Shown here: piece after piece, positions 33,529 to 41,639 of the stretch | Position numbering within the stretch: the stretch's first letter is position 1 | Layout: every line of letters begins with the position of its first letter | Assembly (NCBI GenBank): GCA_027658995.1 | Contig: JAQDQK010000027.1 | Coordinates: 1-43,129 of the forward strand | Source of the DNA: Propionibacteriaceae bacterium AM104-82 | GTDB lineage: Bacteria > Actinomycetota > Actinomycetes > Propionibacteriales > Propionibacteriaceae | DNA length: 43,129 nt | Direction: 5' to 3' | Position numbers and translations under genes: made by a program | Notes under the pieces: model-generated | The model's database searches: none | Seen by the model: the letters and a program-made list of their open reading frames with translations, nothing else | What the model was told of the DNA's origin: nothing

Positions 33529-34773
33529 ATGAAGACGGTTACCGCTTGGTCCAGCCCCGACTACCGCAAGGTATGGGGAGCCGGGGCCGTGGCTGGACTT
33601 GGCGCCGAGATCGGAGACCTCGCCCTCCCCGTCCTCGCCCTGGTGACCCTTGGCGCGAGCGCCCAGGAGATGTCCTGGGTGAGGGCCGCGATGTATCTGC
33701 CCTACCTCCTGCTGACGCTGTGGCTGGGCGTGGTCGTCGACCGGTACCGCAGGCGGCGCATGATGATCGGCGCCGAGTTGGTCAGCGCACTTCTCCTGGT
33801 CTCGATGGCCGCGCTCGCGTTGACCGGCCTGCTCGGCATCCCGATGCTCGTGGTGTTCACGTTCCTGATCGGTTCGCTCGCCGTGCTTCACTCGCTCGCC
33901 GACTTCTCCTTCCTGCCCCACGTGGTGACGGCCGAGCAGTTGCCGGATGCCAACGCGCGGGTGACGGCGACCGAGTCGGCCATCGACATCGGAGGCAGCG
34001 GCTTGGGCGGCGCACTGGTCCAGGCGGTGACGGCTCCCGTTGCACTCCTGATCAACGGCATCGCCAGCGTCACGTCCGCGCTCCTGCTCTGGCGGGTGCG
34101 CACCGACGAACCCGCGCCGGAGCGCCAGGAGGCGAACGCCGTCACCCAGGCAGGTCAGGGGTTGGCCGCGCTCTGGCGGAACCGTTCGGTGCGCGGCCTC
34201 GCCGTCGAGGCGACGACGTGGAACCTCGGCAACGAGGTGTTCATGCTCGCCGTCACGGTGGCGATCCTCACCTCACGGCCCGACGGGCCCCTCGCGCTCG
34301 GCCTTGTGCTGATGGCGGGCGGCGTCGGCGCCTTCATCGGGGCGGCGTTCAGCGCGCGCCTCACCGCCAGGTTCGGCTACGGCCCGTCACTGATCGGGGC
34401 CCTGATCGTCGGGAACACCGCGCCGCTGCTCGGCATGTTGGCAGCCCGGGACACGACCCTCGCCTCGCTTGCCGTCCTGGCCGCCGCCTTCCTCGCCTCC
34501 GGGCTGGGCGTCGGGGTCGCCAACTCACAGGCCGTCACGGTCCGCCAACTCGCGGTCGACGAGGTCATCCGAGGAAGGGTCAACGCCGCCTACCGACTGC
34601 TCTCCTGGGGCGCACTGCCGGTGGGCGCGCTGGCCGCCGGCCTCACCGTCGAGTTGGCAGGACTCTGGTTGGCCGGGGTCATCGGCGCTGCGGTGATGGC
34701 GCTGTCGTCGCTCGCGGTGATCCTCTCCCCCGTGAGGCGGATGCGCGACCTGGTCGACTCCAGAACCGCCTAA
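33529..34773 (+). CDS. MFS exporter
   Basis: A 414-residue transporter with about twelve helices of the MFS_3/enterobactin-exporter-like group. The loop 2-3 motif is VVVDRYRRRRMMI, and a central cytoplasmic loop (RVRTDEPAPERQ) separates two six-helix halves. It probably pumps a drug or small hydrophobic molecule out of the cell. Control by the divergent CGNR regulator through a palindromic operator that overlaps its -35 box suggests substrate-induced expression. The ATG lies 8 nt behind its -10 box with no Shine-Dalgarno sequence. Confidence 0.9.
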   Translation: MKTVTAWSSPDYRKVWGAGAVAGLGAEIGDLALPVLALVTLGASAQEMSWVRAAMYLPYLLLTLWLGVVVDRYRRRRMMIGAELVSALLLVSMAALALTGLLGIPMLVVFTFLIGSLAVLHSLADFSFLPHVVTAEQLPDANARVTATESAIDIGGSGLGGALVQAVTAPVALLINGIASVTSALLLWRVRTDEPAPERQEANAVTQAGQGLAALWRNRSVRGLAVEATTWNLGNEVFMLAVTVAILTSRPDGPLALGLVLMAGGVGAFIGAAFSARLTARFGYGPSLIGALIVGNTAPLLGMLAARDTTLASLAVLAAAFLASGLGVGVANSQAVTVRQLAVDEVIRGRVNAAYRLLSWGALPVGALAAGLTVELAGLWLAGVIGAAVMALSSLAVILSPVRRMRDLVDSRTA

Positions 34774-34895
34774 GCGCTGACCCGGCGGACGCGCCAGTCA
34801 TGAACCTGCTGGTCGGCGCCGATGCGCCGCTGCCAGCGGGAATTCCAGGTTCTTCGCGCTCACCCCATCGCGGGTAGACCAGTTCCACAATAGAT

Positions 34896-34928
34896 CGGTG
34901 TTTGATCCCGCTGGTTGCGGGAACACCG
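34896..34928 (+). terminator. Interrupted hairpin downstream of the MFS gene
   Basis: CGGTGTT and CCCGC pair with GCGGG and AACACCG across a 5-nt loop, with a 4-nt bulge on the left arm. It lies about 120 bp after the MFS stop. No U-run follows, so terminator function is uncertain. Confidence 0.35.
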
Positions 34929-35031
34929 GGATTTCGATGACGAGGGCACACGCTTGCCCGCGATGTTCGGGTCCGATCGTTTCGCGGGACCCGGGCGCTG
35001 AGTGGACGAGGCGTTGTGTGAGGATCGGGAG

Positions 35032-35346
35032 ATGACTGCATACGGGTATGTCCGCACCGCCTGCACCGATTCCCCTCCACAACGCGAACTCCACACCTTG
35101 TCGCAGGAGTTGAGCGAGTCCAACCTCCAGGTCTACGTCGACAGCGAGGTGTGCGGGCACACCGATGCGCTGACCCGCAGGGGCTTCTCCAACCTCCTCG
35201 ACACCCTCGATCCGGGCGACCAGGTCGTCGTCTGGGACGTCAACCGGTTCGCCCGCGAACTGGACGGCATCCTGGCCGCCGTCAACGCGATCCAGGAGCG
35301 CGACGCGACGATCCGGCTCGTCTCGAACGACCTGGTGCTGGAGTAG
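35032..35346 (+). CDS. Resolvase-like domain lacking the catalytic Ser
   Basis: A 104-residue protein covering only the N-terminal catalytic domain of small serine recombinases. GYVRTAC aligns with GYARVST of gamma-delta resolvase, so Tyr6 and Arg8 are kept but the nucleophile Ser10 is Ala10. The two later active-site arginines are kept (Arg72 and Arg75 in NRFARELDGIL), as is GDQVVVW. There is no helix-turn-helix domain. It cannot cut DNA by the usual route. It may be a domesticated dimerising or DNA-shape protein, or a decayed fragment that is still open. GAGG about 10 nt upstream supports the ATG at 35032. Confidence 0.75.
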   Translation: MTAYGYVRTACTDSPPQRELHTLSQELSESNLQVYVDSEVCGHTDALTRRGFSNLLDTLDPGDQVVVWDVNRFARELDGILAAVNAIQERDATIRLVSNDLVLE

Positions 35347-35516
35347 CCGTCGACCTCTCCGTCGACAGGACCCTCATGGGTGATGGTCCGAGCGGATGTG
35401 GACGCAGGGCAACGTGACGGCGGTATCGTCGAAGGCGTAGGACCACCCGTCGAGGCTGCCGGGACGGCGCGCCAGCGCGACCGACCCGGCGACCCCGCCA
35501 TCTCGAAGGAGCGCCC

Positions 35517-36620
35517 ATGTCCTCTCCCACCCAGCAACTCTCCGCCGCGGGCGTCAGCATCTGGCTCGACGACCTCTCCCGCTCCCGCATCACGTCCGGC
35601 AACCTGCAGGAACTGATCGACACCCGCAACGTGGTGGGCGTCACGACCAACCCGACGATCTTCCAGGGTGCGATCTCGCACGGCGAGGGTTATGCGGAGT
35701 CGATCGCGGAGCAGGCGGCGACGGGGGCATCGGTCGACGAGGCCATCTTCGCCCTCACCACCAGCGACGTGCGCGACGCATGCGACATCTTCCGCCCAAT
35801 CTACGACGCCACGGCAGGCCAGGACGGCCGGGTGTCGATCGAGGTCTCCCCGGACCTCGCACACGACACCGACGCCACCGTCGCGCAGGCGCGCTCGCTG
35901 CACGACAGCGTCGACCGGCCGAACGTGCTCATCAAGATCCCCGCAACCAAGGCCGGACTGCCCGCGATCACCGAGACCATCGGGTCGGGCATCTCCGTCA
36001 ACGTGACGCTGATCTTCAGCCTCGAGCGCTACTCCGAGGTGATCGACGCCTACCTTGCGGGCCTCGAGAAGGCCAGGGACGCAGGCCTGGACCTGTCCCA
36101 GATCCACTCGGTCGCCTCGTTCTTCGTCTCCCGGGTCGACACCGAGGTCGACAAGAGACTCGCCGCGATCGGCGGGGAGGCCGCGGCCGCGCTGAAGTCC
36201 AAGGCCGGCGTCGCCAACGCGAGGCTCGCCTATGAGTTGTTCGAGCAGCGCTACGCCGAGGACCGGGCGAAGGCCCTCGTCGCGGCGGGCGCCACGGTGC
36301 AGCGCCCGCTCTGGGCGTCGACCGGCGTGAAGGATCCGTCCCTTCCCGACACGCTGTACGTCACGGAACTGGTCGCCGAGCACACCGTCAACACCATGCC
36401 GGAGAAGACGCTGCAGGCCACCTACGACCACGGCGTCGTCACCGGCGACACCATCACCGACCACTACACGGAGGCCCACGAGGTGATGGACGCCCTCGCA
36501 CAGGTCGGGGTCGACTTCGCCGACGTCACGCAGCAGTTGGAGGACGAGGGCGTCGAGAAGTTCATCGCCTCCTGGCACGACCTGCAGGCGACGGTGAAGC
36601 AGGCCCTCGCTCACGGCTGA
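35517..36620 (+). CDS. tal: Transaldolase
   Basis: A 367-residue enzyme of the non-oxidative pentose phosphate pathway that moves a dihydroxyacetone unit from sedoheptulose 7-phosphate to glyceraldehyde 3-phosphate. Family motifs are [13 protein letters not shown] near residue 41, [13 protein letters not shown], and the Schiff-base Lys140 in [11 protein letters not shown]. The length fits the long actinobacterial TalB-like class. AAGGAG 7 nt upstream supports the ATG. In actinobacteria tal normally sits next to tkt, zwf or opcA; none of these is in the window. Its stop codon lies in a small hairpin (36616-36632) shared with the convergent regulator gene. Confidence 0.96.
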   Translation: MSSPTQQLSAAGVSIWLDDLSRSRITSGNLQELIDTRNVVGVTTNPTIFQGAISHGEGYAESIAEQAATGASVDEAIFALTTSDVRDACDIFRPIYDATAGQDGRVSIEVSPDLAHDTDATVAQARSLHDSVDRPNVLIKIPATKAGLPAITETIGSGISVNVTLIFSLERYSEVIDAYLAGLEKARDAGLDLSQIHSVASFFVSRVDTEVDKRLAAIGGEAAAALKSKAGVANARLAYELFEQRYAEDRAKALVAAGATVQRPLWASTGVKDPSLPDTLYVTELVAEHTVNTMPEKTLQATYDHGVVTGDTITDHYTEAHEVMDALAQVGVDFADVTQQLEDEGVEKFIASWHDLQATVKQALAHG

Positions 36621-36627
36621 CGGGAAA

Positions 36628-36852
36628 TCAGCGCTCGGGGACCACCACGAGCAGTTCGCCGATGGTGCAGCCGAGCGCGTCGCAGATCGCGGTGAGCGTC
36701 CCGAACCGGATCGCCCGGGCCCGGTCGTTCTTCAGCACGGAGAGGTTTACGAGGCTGACGCCGACCCTGCGGGACAGTTCGGTCAGCGTCATCCCGCGTT
36801 CCTCGAGGAGTTCGTCGAGGCGGCAGTGCACGCGGCCCTCGTCGGTTGGCAC
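36628..36852 (-). CDS. Small XRE-type regulator, YozG-like
   Basis: A 74-residue protein that is essentially one helix-turn-helix: LDELLEERGMTLTELSRRVGVSLVNLSVLKNDRARAIRFGTLTAICDALGCTIGELL. It matches the small Cro/C1 regulators such as YozG that are paired with DUF2975 membrane proteins. The GTG start follows directly on the stop of the DUF2975 gene without a gap, so the two are co-translated. It probably binds the palindromic sites at 37605-37640 and represses the pair. Confidence 0.88.
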   Translation of the reverse strand: MPTDEGRVHCRLDELLEERGMTLTELSRRVGVSLVNLSVLKNDRARAIRFGTLTAICDALGCTIGELLVVVPER

Positions 36853-37587
36853 TCAGACCATCCCCTCAGCGTCGGCCTGCAGAAGTGCGCCGTAGCGGAA
36901 GACCGCTGCGAGCAGCAGGAGCACGACGGCTGCCCCCACCGGCCAGAACGGCAGCGTCACCTGCAGACCCGCTGGCTCGGGCCATCCGAAGGCCGTCAAC
37001 GAGTCGGGCGCTGAACCGGTGCTCGTCGCCGCCCAGGCGGTCACCTCGAACAGTTCCCGGGACGCGAGAAAGCTCCCGATGTCTGAGGCGATGGAGGCCG
37101 CGGTGCCGCCGATCAGGACGATGAGCCCTGTGCTGCGCAGCGCGCGGGAGCCGAGCCGGAAGGGATCGCTGTCACCCATCGAACCGGCGAGCCGCCAGGT
37201 CGTCCAGGCGACGCCGATCAGCGTGGCCCCTCCGAGTAGGGCGGCGAGCGCGAGCACGGCGCGGGTCGTCAGCGACAGGCTGCTTGCCTGCACGGTTGCC
37301 TGGTCGAGGACGCCGTTGACGAACGTCGCCGAGGGACCGTTCTGGAAGGTCACGCCCTCGGCGAGGTGGATGGGAAGCCGCACGGGGACGGTGACGTCGA
37401 GTTGCCCACCCGCCAACGCCGTGACGGCGACAAGCAGGGAGCCGAGGCCGGCCAGCCCCATAGCGATCAGGCTGGCGACCTTTGCCGCCGTGGCGATGCT
37501 GGAACGGCCCGCACGACCAAGGGCTGCGGCCAGCACCGCGAACATCAGTACAGCGAGGACCAGAAGGATGAGAGCGATGGTTGCCAT
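36853..37587 (-). CDS. DUF2975 membrane protein
   Basis: A 244-residue protein with four clear hydrophobic helices (about 3-24, 35-58, 110-133 and 213-235) and a weaker one near 150-168. The MGDSDPFRLGSRALRSTGLIVL region is characteristic of the DUF2975 family. Members are integral membrane proteins of unknown function, nearly always followed by a small XRE regulator, as here. GAGGAG upstream fits the ATG at 37587. Confidence 0.85.
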   Translation of the reverse strand: MATIALILLVLAVLMFAVLAAALGRAGRSSIATAAKVASLIAMGLAGLGSLLVAVTALAGGQLDVTVPVRLPIHLAEGVTFQNGPSATFVNGVLDQATVQASSLSLTTRAVLALAALLGGATLIGVAWTTWRLAGSMGDSDPFRLGSRALRSTGLIVLIGGTAASIASDIGSFLASRELFEVTAWAATSTGSAPDSLTAFGWPEPAGLQVTLPFWPVGAAVVLLLLAAVFRYGALLQADAEGMV

Positions 37588-37604
37588 GGTCGACTCCTCA
37601 CGGA

Positions 37605-37640
37605 TTATCGAATAACGATAAGCATAACGATAGTCGATAA
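37605..37640 (-). promoter_or_regulatory. AT-rich operator/promoter of the DUF2975-XRE pair
   Basis: TTATCGAATAACGATAA (37605-37621) is an inverted repeat of TTATCG with a 5-bp centre. Two more CGATA boxes follow at 628-632 and 635-639 of the same thousand. Read on the minus strand, TATCG occurs repeatedly, and a GATAAT -10-like box falls inside the palindrome, about 20 bp before the start codon. It stands out as AT-rich in very GC-rich DNA. Confidence 0.7.
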
Positions 37641-37684
37641 CCCCGGCAAGAGGTGGCCGCTCAAACTTTCTGGGGCTGGTGCTC

Positions 37685-38167
37685 TCAGGGCAGTTGCGCC
37701 TCGATCTCCTTCATCAGGCGTGCGCCCACCTTCCACAGGCCTCGACGGTTGCGCACCGACACGGGGTTGCGCAGCGCGACCGGGTCGGAGAGCACGAGGT
37801 GCTGGTGCGAGCGCAGCGACCACGGCGAGCACATCTGGATGGCGCGTCCATACTGGTCCTCACCGCACCAGGACGCGTCGTGGCAGTCGACCAGTTGCGC
37901 AAGGCCGATGATCGCGCCGAGTTCGAACTGGCGCGGTGCGTCGACCCAGGCGGGGGCCACGCGTGGGAGTCGTTGGAGGGCGGTGACGTCCGGGGAGAAG
38001 GGCGCGAAGATCGCCACCTGTCCGCGGTAGGTCGTCGGGAGGAGTCGGTTCTCGACGTCCTTGTCTTCGTGGACGATCTGCCACGCCCATGGTTGCCTGA
38101 CGCTCAACACGCGAAGCTCGGAGCACAACTGCCTCGATGCGCTGGGCGTGGTCGCGGGACTGGTCAC
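37685..38167 (-). CDS. ASCH-domain protein
   Basis: A 160-residue protein. The ASCH fold, related to PUA and expected to bind RNA or a nucleotide, is recognisable by LSVRQPWAWQIVHEDKDVENR, YRGQVAIFA, and GAIIGLAQLVDC. I prefer the GTG at 38167 because AAAGG precedes it by 9 nt. The frame stays open to an ATG at 38314, which lies 6 nt after a TACACT box, so a longer protein from a leaderless mRNA is possible. The function is unknown; EVE/ASCH proteins have been linked to modified-base or RNA recognition. Confidence 0.75.
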   Translation of the reverse strand: MTSPATTPSASRQLCSELRVLSVRQPWAWQIVHEDKDVENRLLPTTYRGQVAIFAPFSPDVTALQRLPRVAPAWVDAPRQFELGAIIGLAQLVDCHDASWCGEDQYGRAIQMCSPWSLRSHQHLVLSDPVALRNPVSVRNRRGLWKVGARLMKEIEAQLP

Positions 38168-38237
38168 TTCTGCTGCCTTTCTTGCATGGGTCGGACCGCC
38201 GTCAGGACGTGCGGCGGCCATGCCCGTGGTGGTGATT

Positions 38238-38287
38238 GAGTCGAGGGACTCGGGTGCGCGGCCGGACCGATCCAGCGGATCGGTCCG
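38238..38287 (-). promoter_or_regulatory. Two hairpins in the ASCH gene leader
   Basis: GGACCGATCC AGC GGATCGGTCC (38264-38286) is a perfect 10-bp stem with a 3-nt loop, extended by one more C-G pair. Next to it, GAGTC GAGG GACTC (38238-38251) forms a second small hairpin. Both lie between the possible promoter (TACACT near 38321-38326) and the preferred start at 38167. Confidence 0.5.
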
Positions 38288-38493
38288 ACCTCCGGACGAC
38301 TTCGTCCTGCACATGGAACAAGTGTAGAAAAGCCGTCGCTGTCCGCCTCGGGCGGGGTCGCCCTGTCGCACGTCCGCTCGGGAACCACCCTTGACGGGTA
38401 GTTCGGGGCTGGATGCTGCCTAGTCGCAGGCGGCCATCTCGACGGGTTCGCCGGGCCCGACACCCAGCGCGAGACTGCGGACCGGGCGCCAGA

Positions 38494-39122
38494 GGTTTCG
38501 ACGCGGGCTGTGGCGCTGCGCGTCTTTGCCCGGCTCAACCCGCGGTCGGCGGGCGCTGCGGGTCCGTTCCCCGAGCTCGTCGAGGGGTCCGCAACCACGA
38601 CGCCAGCGGCGTGGGACTGCGCACCGGGTGCACGAGGTTTCGACGCGGGCCACGGCGCTACGCGCCTCTGCCCGGCTCAACCAACGGCCGTTCCCCGAGC
38701 TCGTCGAGGGGTCCGCAACCACGACGCCAGCGGCGCCGGACTGCGCACCGGGTGCACGAGGTTTCGACGCGGGCTGCGGCGCTGCGCGCCTTTGCCCGGC
38801 TCAACCCACTGTCGGCGGGCGCCACGGCGCTACGCGCCTTTGCCCGGCTCAACCCACGGTCGGCGGGCGCCACAGCGCTACGCGCCTCTGCCCGGCTCAA
38901 CCAACGGCCGTTCCCCGAGCTCGTCGAGGGGTCCGCAACCACCACCGGTCGCGCCAGGGTCCCTGCACCGGGCGCCAGAGGTTTCGACGCGGGCCACGGC
39001 GCTACGCGCCTTTGCCCGGCTCAACCCACGGTCGGCGGGCGCCACGGCGCTACGCGCCTCTGCCCGGCTCAACCCACGGTCGGCGGGCGCCACGGCGCTA
39101 CGCGCCTCTGCCCAGCTCAACC
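38494..39122. repeat. Family-2 repeat array
   Basis: Four full 47-bp units begin GGTTTCGACGCGGGC and end GCCCGGCTCAACC (38494-38540, 38636-38682, 38760-38806, 38980-39026). Four shorter copies of the GGCGCTACGCGCC hairpin plus tail lie at 38823-38854, 38871-38902, 39043-39074 and 39091-39122. They are joined by ACGGTCGGCGGGCG-type linkers. A third module, starting GTTCCCCGAGCTCGTCGAGG, occurs at 38566, 38690 and 38910. No real gene lies in 38168-39145; open frames across the array encode only repeat-derived Arg/Pro/Ala strings. Confidence 0.9.
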
Positions 39123-39145
39123 AGCGATCCCGGCTCAACCGGCGG

Positions 39146-39970
39146 CTACCCGATGGCGTCGGCCAGCGCCTCCAGCCAGTCGGCGATGCCGTCGGTCCCC
39201 TCGGCGAGGATGTCGGCGTAGTTGTCGAGGACGCTCTGCTCCTGCGAGGCGCTCACCACGCGGCAGGTCGTGAGGCCCGCGGCCCGAAGTTCGACTAGGG
39301 CGTCGAAGGCTGGCAGGTCGCCCAGGTCGTCGCCGCCCATCGCAACGACCGTCGCGCCCGTCTCCTCGATCAGCGCGCGGATCGCGTCGCCCTTCGTCAC
39401 CGTCGAAGCACGCAGTTCGATCACGCTTCTCCCCGGCTCGATGGTGAGGCCGTGCGCCGAGGCGATGGATTCCAGCCTCGGAAGCAGCGAGCGGTACGCG
39501 CCAGCGGGGTCGTCGCTGCGTCGGGTGTGGACGCCGAGCGCGATGCCCTTGTCCTCGACAGCCACCCCGTCGACGCCGCACGCCTCGATCGCCTGGCGGA
39601 TAGCCTCCAGCGCCTCCCCGATGCCCGCGGGTCGTGCGCCCGCCTCGTCTGCTGCCTCGCCCACAACCCACCGTTCGGCGCCGTAACCACCCGACACGAT
39701 CAGCCCGGGCACCCCGCGTTCCTCCAGTCGGGCGAGCCTCCTCACCGTCTGGGTTCCGCGTCCCGTGATGATCGCCAAGGTTCCGACCCGTCCGCTCAGG
39801 CGCGCGAGGGCTGCGGCGGCGCGGGCGTCGAGTCGCGAGTCCTCGGGGTCGGGCACGATCGGGGCGAGCGTGCCGTCGAAGTCGAGGGCGAGCAGCACCC
39901 GCTCCGGATGAGCGGCCGCCTCCCGCACGAAGTCGTCTCCGGCCTGGTCACGCACTGTCCACCTGGTCAT
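39146..39970 (-). CDS. otsB: Trehalose-6-phosphate phosphatase
   Basis: A 274-residue HAD-superfamily phosphatase completing trehalose synthesis. Motif I is ALDFDGTLAPI (nucleophile Asp30, general acid Asp32), motif II lies in IITGRG, motif III is the VTKGDAI Lys, and motif IV is GGDDLGD. The VSGGYGAERW segment is typical of OtsB. The ATG at 39970 follows AAGGTGGG. It is divergent from otsA, with 71 bp between the starts, so both steps of the pathway share one control region. Its 3' end comes within about 25 bp of the family-2 repeat array. Confidence 0.93.
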   Translation of the reverse strand: MTRWTVRDQAGDDFVREAAAHPERVLLALDFDGTLAPIVPDPEDSRLDARAAAALARLSGRVGTLAIITGRGTQTVRRLARLEERGVPGLIVSGGYGAERWVVGEAADEAGARPAGIGEALEAIRQAIEACGVDGVAVEDKGIALGVHTRRSDDPAGAYRSLLPRLESIASAHGLTIEPGRSVIELRASTVTKGDAIRALIEETGATVVAMGGDDLGDLPAFDALVELRAAGLTTCRVVSASQEQSVLDNYADILAEGTDGIADWLEALADAIG

Positions 39971-40041
39971 GGCACCCACCTTGCCAGGTTCATCGTCCGC
40001 AGACATCGGTAGGGTGGGACCGACGCAAGGAGGAATCCCCC

Positions 40042-41436
40042 ATGTCTGAGCGCGCACACTTCGTCGTGGTCGCGAACCGATTGCCGGTCGACCGGATGGT
40101 CGCCGACGACGGAACGGTCGATTGGAACACCTCACCAGGCGGCCTCGTGACCGCCCTAGAGCCCGTGATGCGACGGGAGGGCGGCGCCTGGGTCGGCTGG
40201 CACGGAGCGCCCGACGAGGAGGTGCAGCCCTTCACCCACGACGGCTACTCGATCGTGCCGGTACCGCTGAGCGCCTCCGAGTTCGAGGAGTACTACGAGG
40301 GCTTCTCCAACGCCACCCTCTGGCCGCTGTACCACGACACCGTGGCCTTCCCCGAGTTCCACCGCGAGTGGTGGGACGCGTACCTGATCGTGAACCGGCG
40401 CTTCGCGGAGGCGGCAGCCGAGGCCGCGGCCGAGGGCGCGACGGTGTGGGTGCAGGACTACCAACTCCAACTCGTGCCGCAACTGCTGCGCGAACTGCGC
40501 CCCGACCTCAAGATCGGGTTCTTCCTGCACATCCCCTTCCCTCCGGTCGAACTGTTCCTGCAACTGCCGTGGCGACGCCAGATCCTTGAGGGCCTGCTCG
40601 GCGCCGACCTGGTCGGCTTCCAGGTCTCGGGCGCAGCGTCGAACTTCCTGCGCCTGGTGCGGCTCAGGACCGAGCACAAGGTCGAGCGGCACCACGTCCA
40701 GATGGGCGACCACGTCTGCCACGCGAAGTCCTACCCCATCTCCATCGACACCGAGGGGTTCCAGGAACTGGCGGAGTCGCCAGAGGCCATCGCAGAAGCG
40801 GAAACGCTGCTGAGCGACCTCGGGCACCCGAAGGTGGTGCTGCTCGGCGTCGACCGTCTCGACTACACCAAGGGCCTGCGGCAACGGATCCGCGCCGTCG
40901 GTGAACTGTTCGCCGAGGGCAGGCTCGACCCGTCCGAGGTCGTGTTCATGCAGGTGGCGACCCCCTCGCGCGAGCGCGTCGAGGAGTACCGCAGGCTGCG
41001 CGACGACATCGACCTGCTGGTCGGCCGGATCAACTCGGAGTTCGGGGGCGTCGGGCGCCCGCCGATCGTCTACCGGCACGCTGGTTTCCCGCGCCAGACG
41101 ATGGCCGCGATGTACCGGATCGCGGACGTCGCGCTCGTCACGCCGCTGCGCGACGGCATGAACCTGGTCGCCAAGGAGTACGTCGCCTGCCACCCCGGCC
41201 TGGACGGTGCGCTGGTGCTCAGCGAATTCGCGGGTGCTGCACGGGAACTGAAGCAGGCCTACCTGGTCAACCCCTATGACCTCAACGGGATGAAGGACGT
41301 CGTGATGCGCGCCGTCGAGGACCCGCCGGAGGAGCGCCGCAAGCGGATGCGCGCGTTGAAGAAGCAGGTCGGGACGCACACGATCGACGCATGGGCCGAC
41401 AATTTCCTCGGCGACCTGAAGCACTACTCGCGCTGA
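40042..41436 (+). CDS. otsA: Trehalose-6-phosphate synthase
   Basis: A 464-residue GT20 glycosyltransferase that joins a nucleotide-activated glucose to glucose 6-phosphate. Conserved parts are [54 protein letters not shown] (phosphate and nucleotide-sugar contacts) and [16 protein letters not shown]. The length matches single-domain bacterial OtsA without a fused phosphatase. AAGGAGG upstream supports the ATG. Trehalose here would serve as an osmolyte or reserve, as in propionibacteria. A strong hairpin closes the gene. Confidence 0.97.
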   Translation: MSERAHFVVVANRLPVDRMVADDGTVDWNTSPGGLVTALEPVMRREGGAWVGWHGAPDEEVQPFTHDGYSIVPVPLSASEFEEYYEGFSNATLWPLYHDTVAFPEFHREWWDAYLIVNRRFAEAAAEAAAEGATVWVQDYQLQLVPQLLRELRPDLKIGFFLHIPFPPVELFLQLPWRRQILEGLLGADLVGFQVSGAASNFLRLVRLRTEHKVERHHVQMGDHVCHAKSYPISIDTEGFQELAESPEAIAEAETLLSDLGHPKVVLLGVDRLDYTKGLRQRIRAVGELFAEGRLDPSEVVFMQVATPSRERVEEYRRLRDDIDLLVGRINSEFGGVGRPPIVYRHAGFPRQTMAAMYRIADVALVTPLRDGMNLVAKEYVACHPGLDGALVLSEFAGAARELKQAYLVNPYDLNGMKDVVMRAVEDPPEERRKRMRALKKQVGTHTIDAWADNFLGDLKHYSR

Positions 41437-41467
41437 GGTCGCGGGCACACAAGGTCGCGGGCAAAGA

Positions 41468-41501
41468 AGAAGGCCACCATCGAAACCGATGGTGGCCTTC
41501 T
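41468..41501. terminator. Bidirectional hairpin between otsA and tRNA-Asn
   Basis: A 15-bp perfect stem (from AGAAGGCCACC to GGTGGCCTTCT) with an AAAC loop. It lies just after otsA on + and just after tRNA-Asn on -. The 5' flank is A-rich (CAAAG), which gives a U-rich tail on the minus strand. Confidence 0.75.
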
Positions 41502-41503
41502 GC

Positions 41504-41579
41504 TGGCTCCCCGGACTGGACTCGAACCAGTAACCCTTCGATTAACAGTCGAATGCTCTGCCAATTGAGCTACCAGGGA
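41504..41579 (-). tRNA. tRNA-Asn (GUU)
   Basis: A full cloverleaf on the minus strand: acceptor TCCCTGG/CCGGGGA with one G-U pair, D arm GCTC, anticodon loop CTGTTAA with GTT, T loop TTCGAGT, discriminator G, and CCA encoded. Without CCA the gene is 41507-41579. Confidence 0.97.
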
Positions 41580-41604
41580 TTAGCGTTCCCACGCGAGGAG
41601 AAAC

Positions 41605-41633
41605 GTTATCAGACTCCGCGCGGCGAAAGCCAA
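41605..41633 (-). promoter_or_regulatory. Promoter of tRNA-Asn
   Basis: On the minus strand, TTGGCT (41633-41628), a 17-bp spacer and GATAAC (41610-41605) lie about 26 bp before the tRNA 5' end. The spacing and positions fit a housekeeping promoter. Confidence 0.5.
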
Positions 41634-41639
41634 TCGGCC

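Noticed and set aside
34774..35031. Transposase remnant in the gap before the resolvase-like gene
   Set aside because: Short open frames are present on the minus strand, but none has recognisable transposase motifs or flanking inverted repeats.
38494..39122. A CRISPR array
   Set aside because: The units are not separated by unique spacers of constant length, the linkers are themselves repeats, each unit is palindromic, and no cas gene is nearby.
38413..39298. Repeat-containing proteins of 230-290 residues in three + frames
   Set aside because: All three frames are open at once because the repeat lacks stops. No start has a ribosome binding site and the peptides are only repeat translations.
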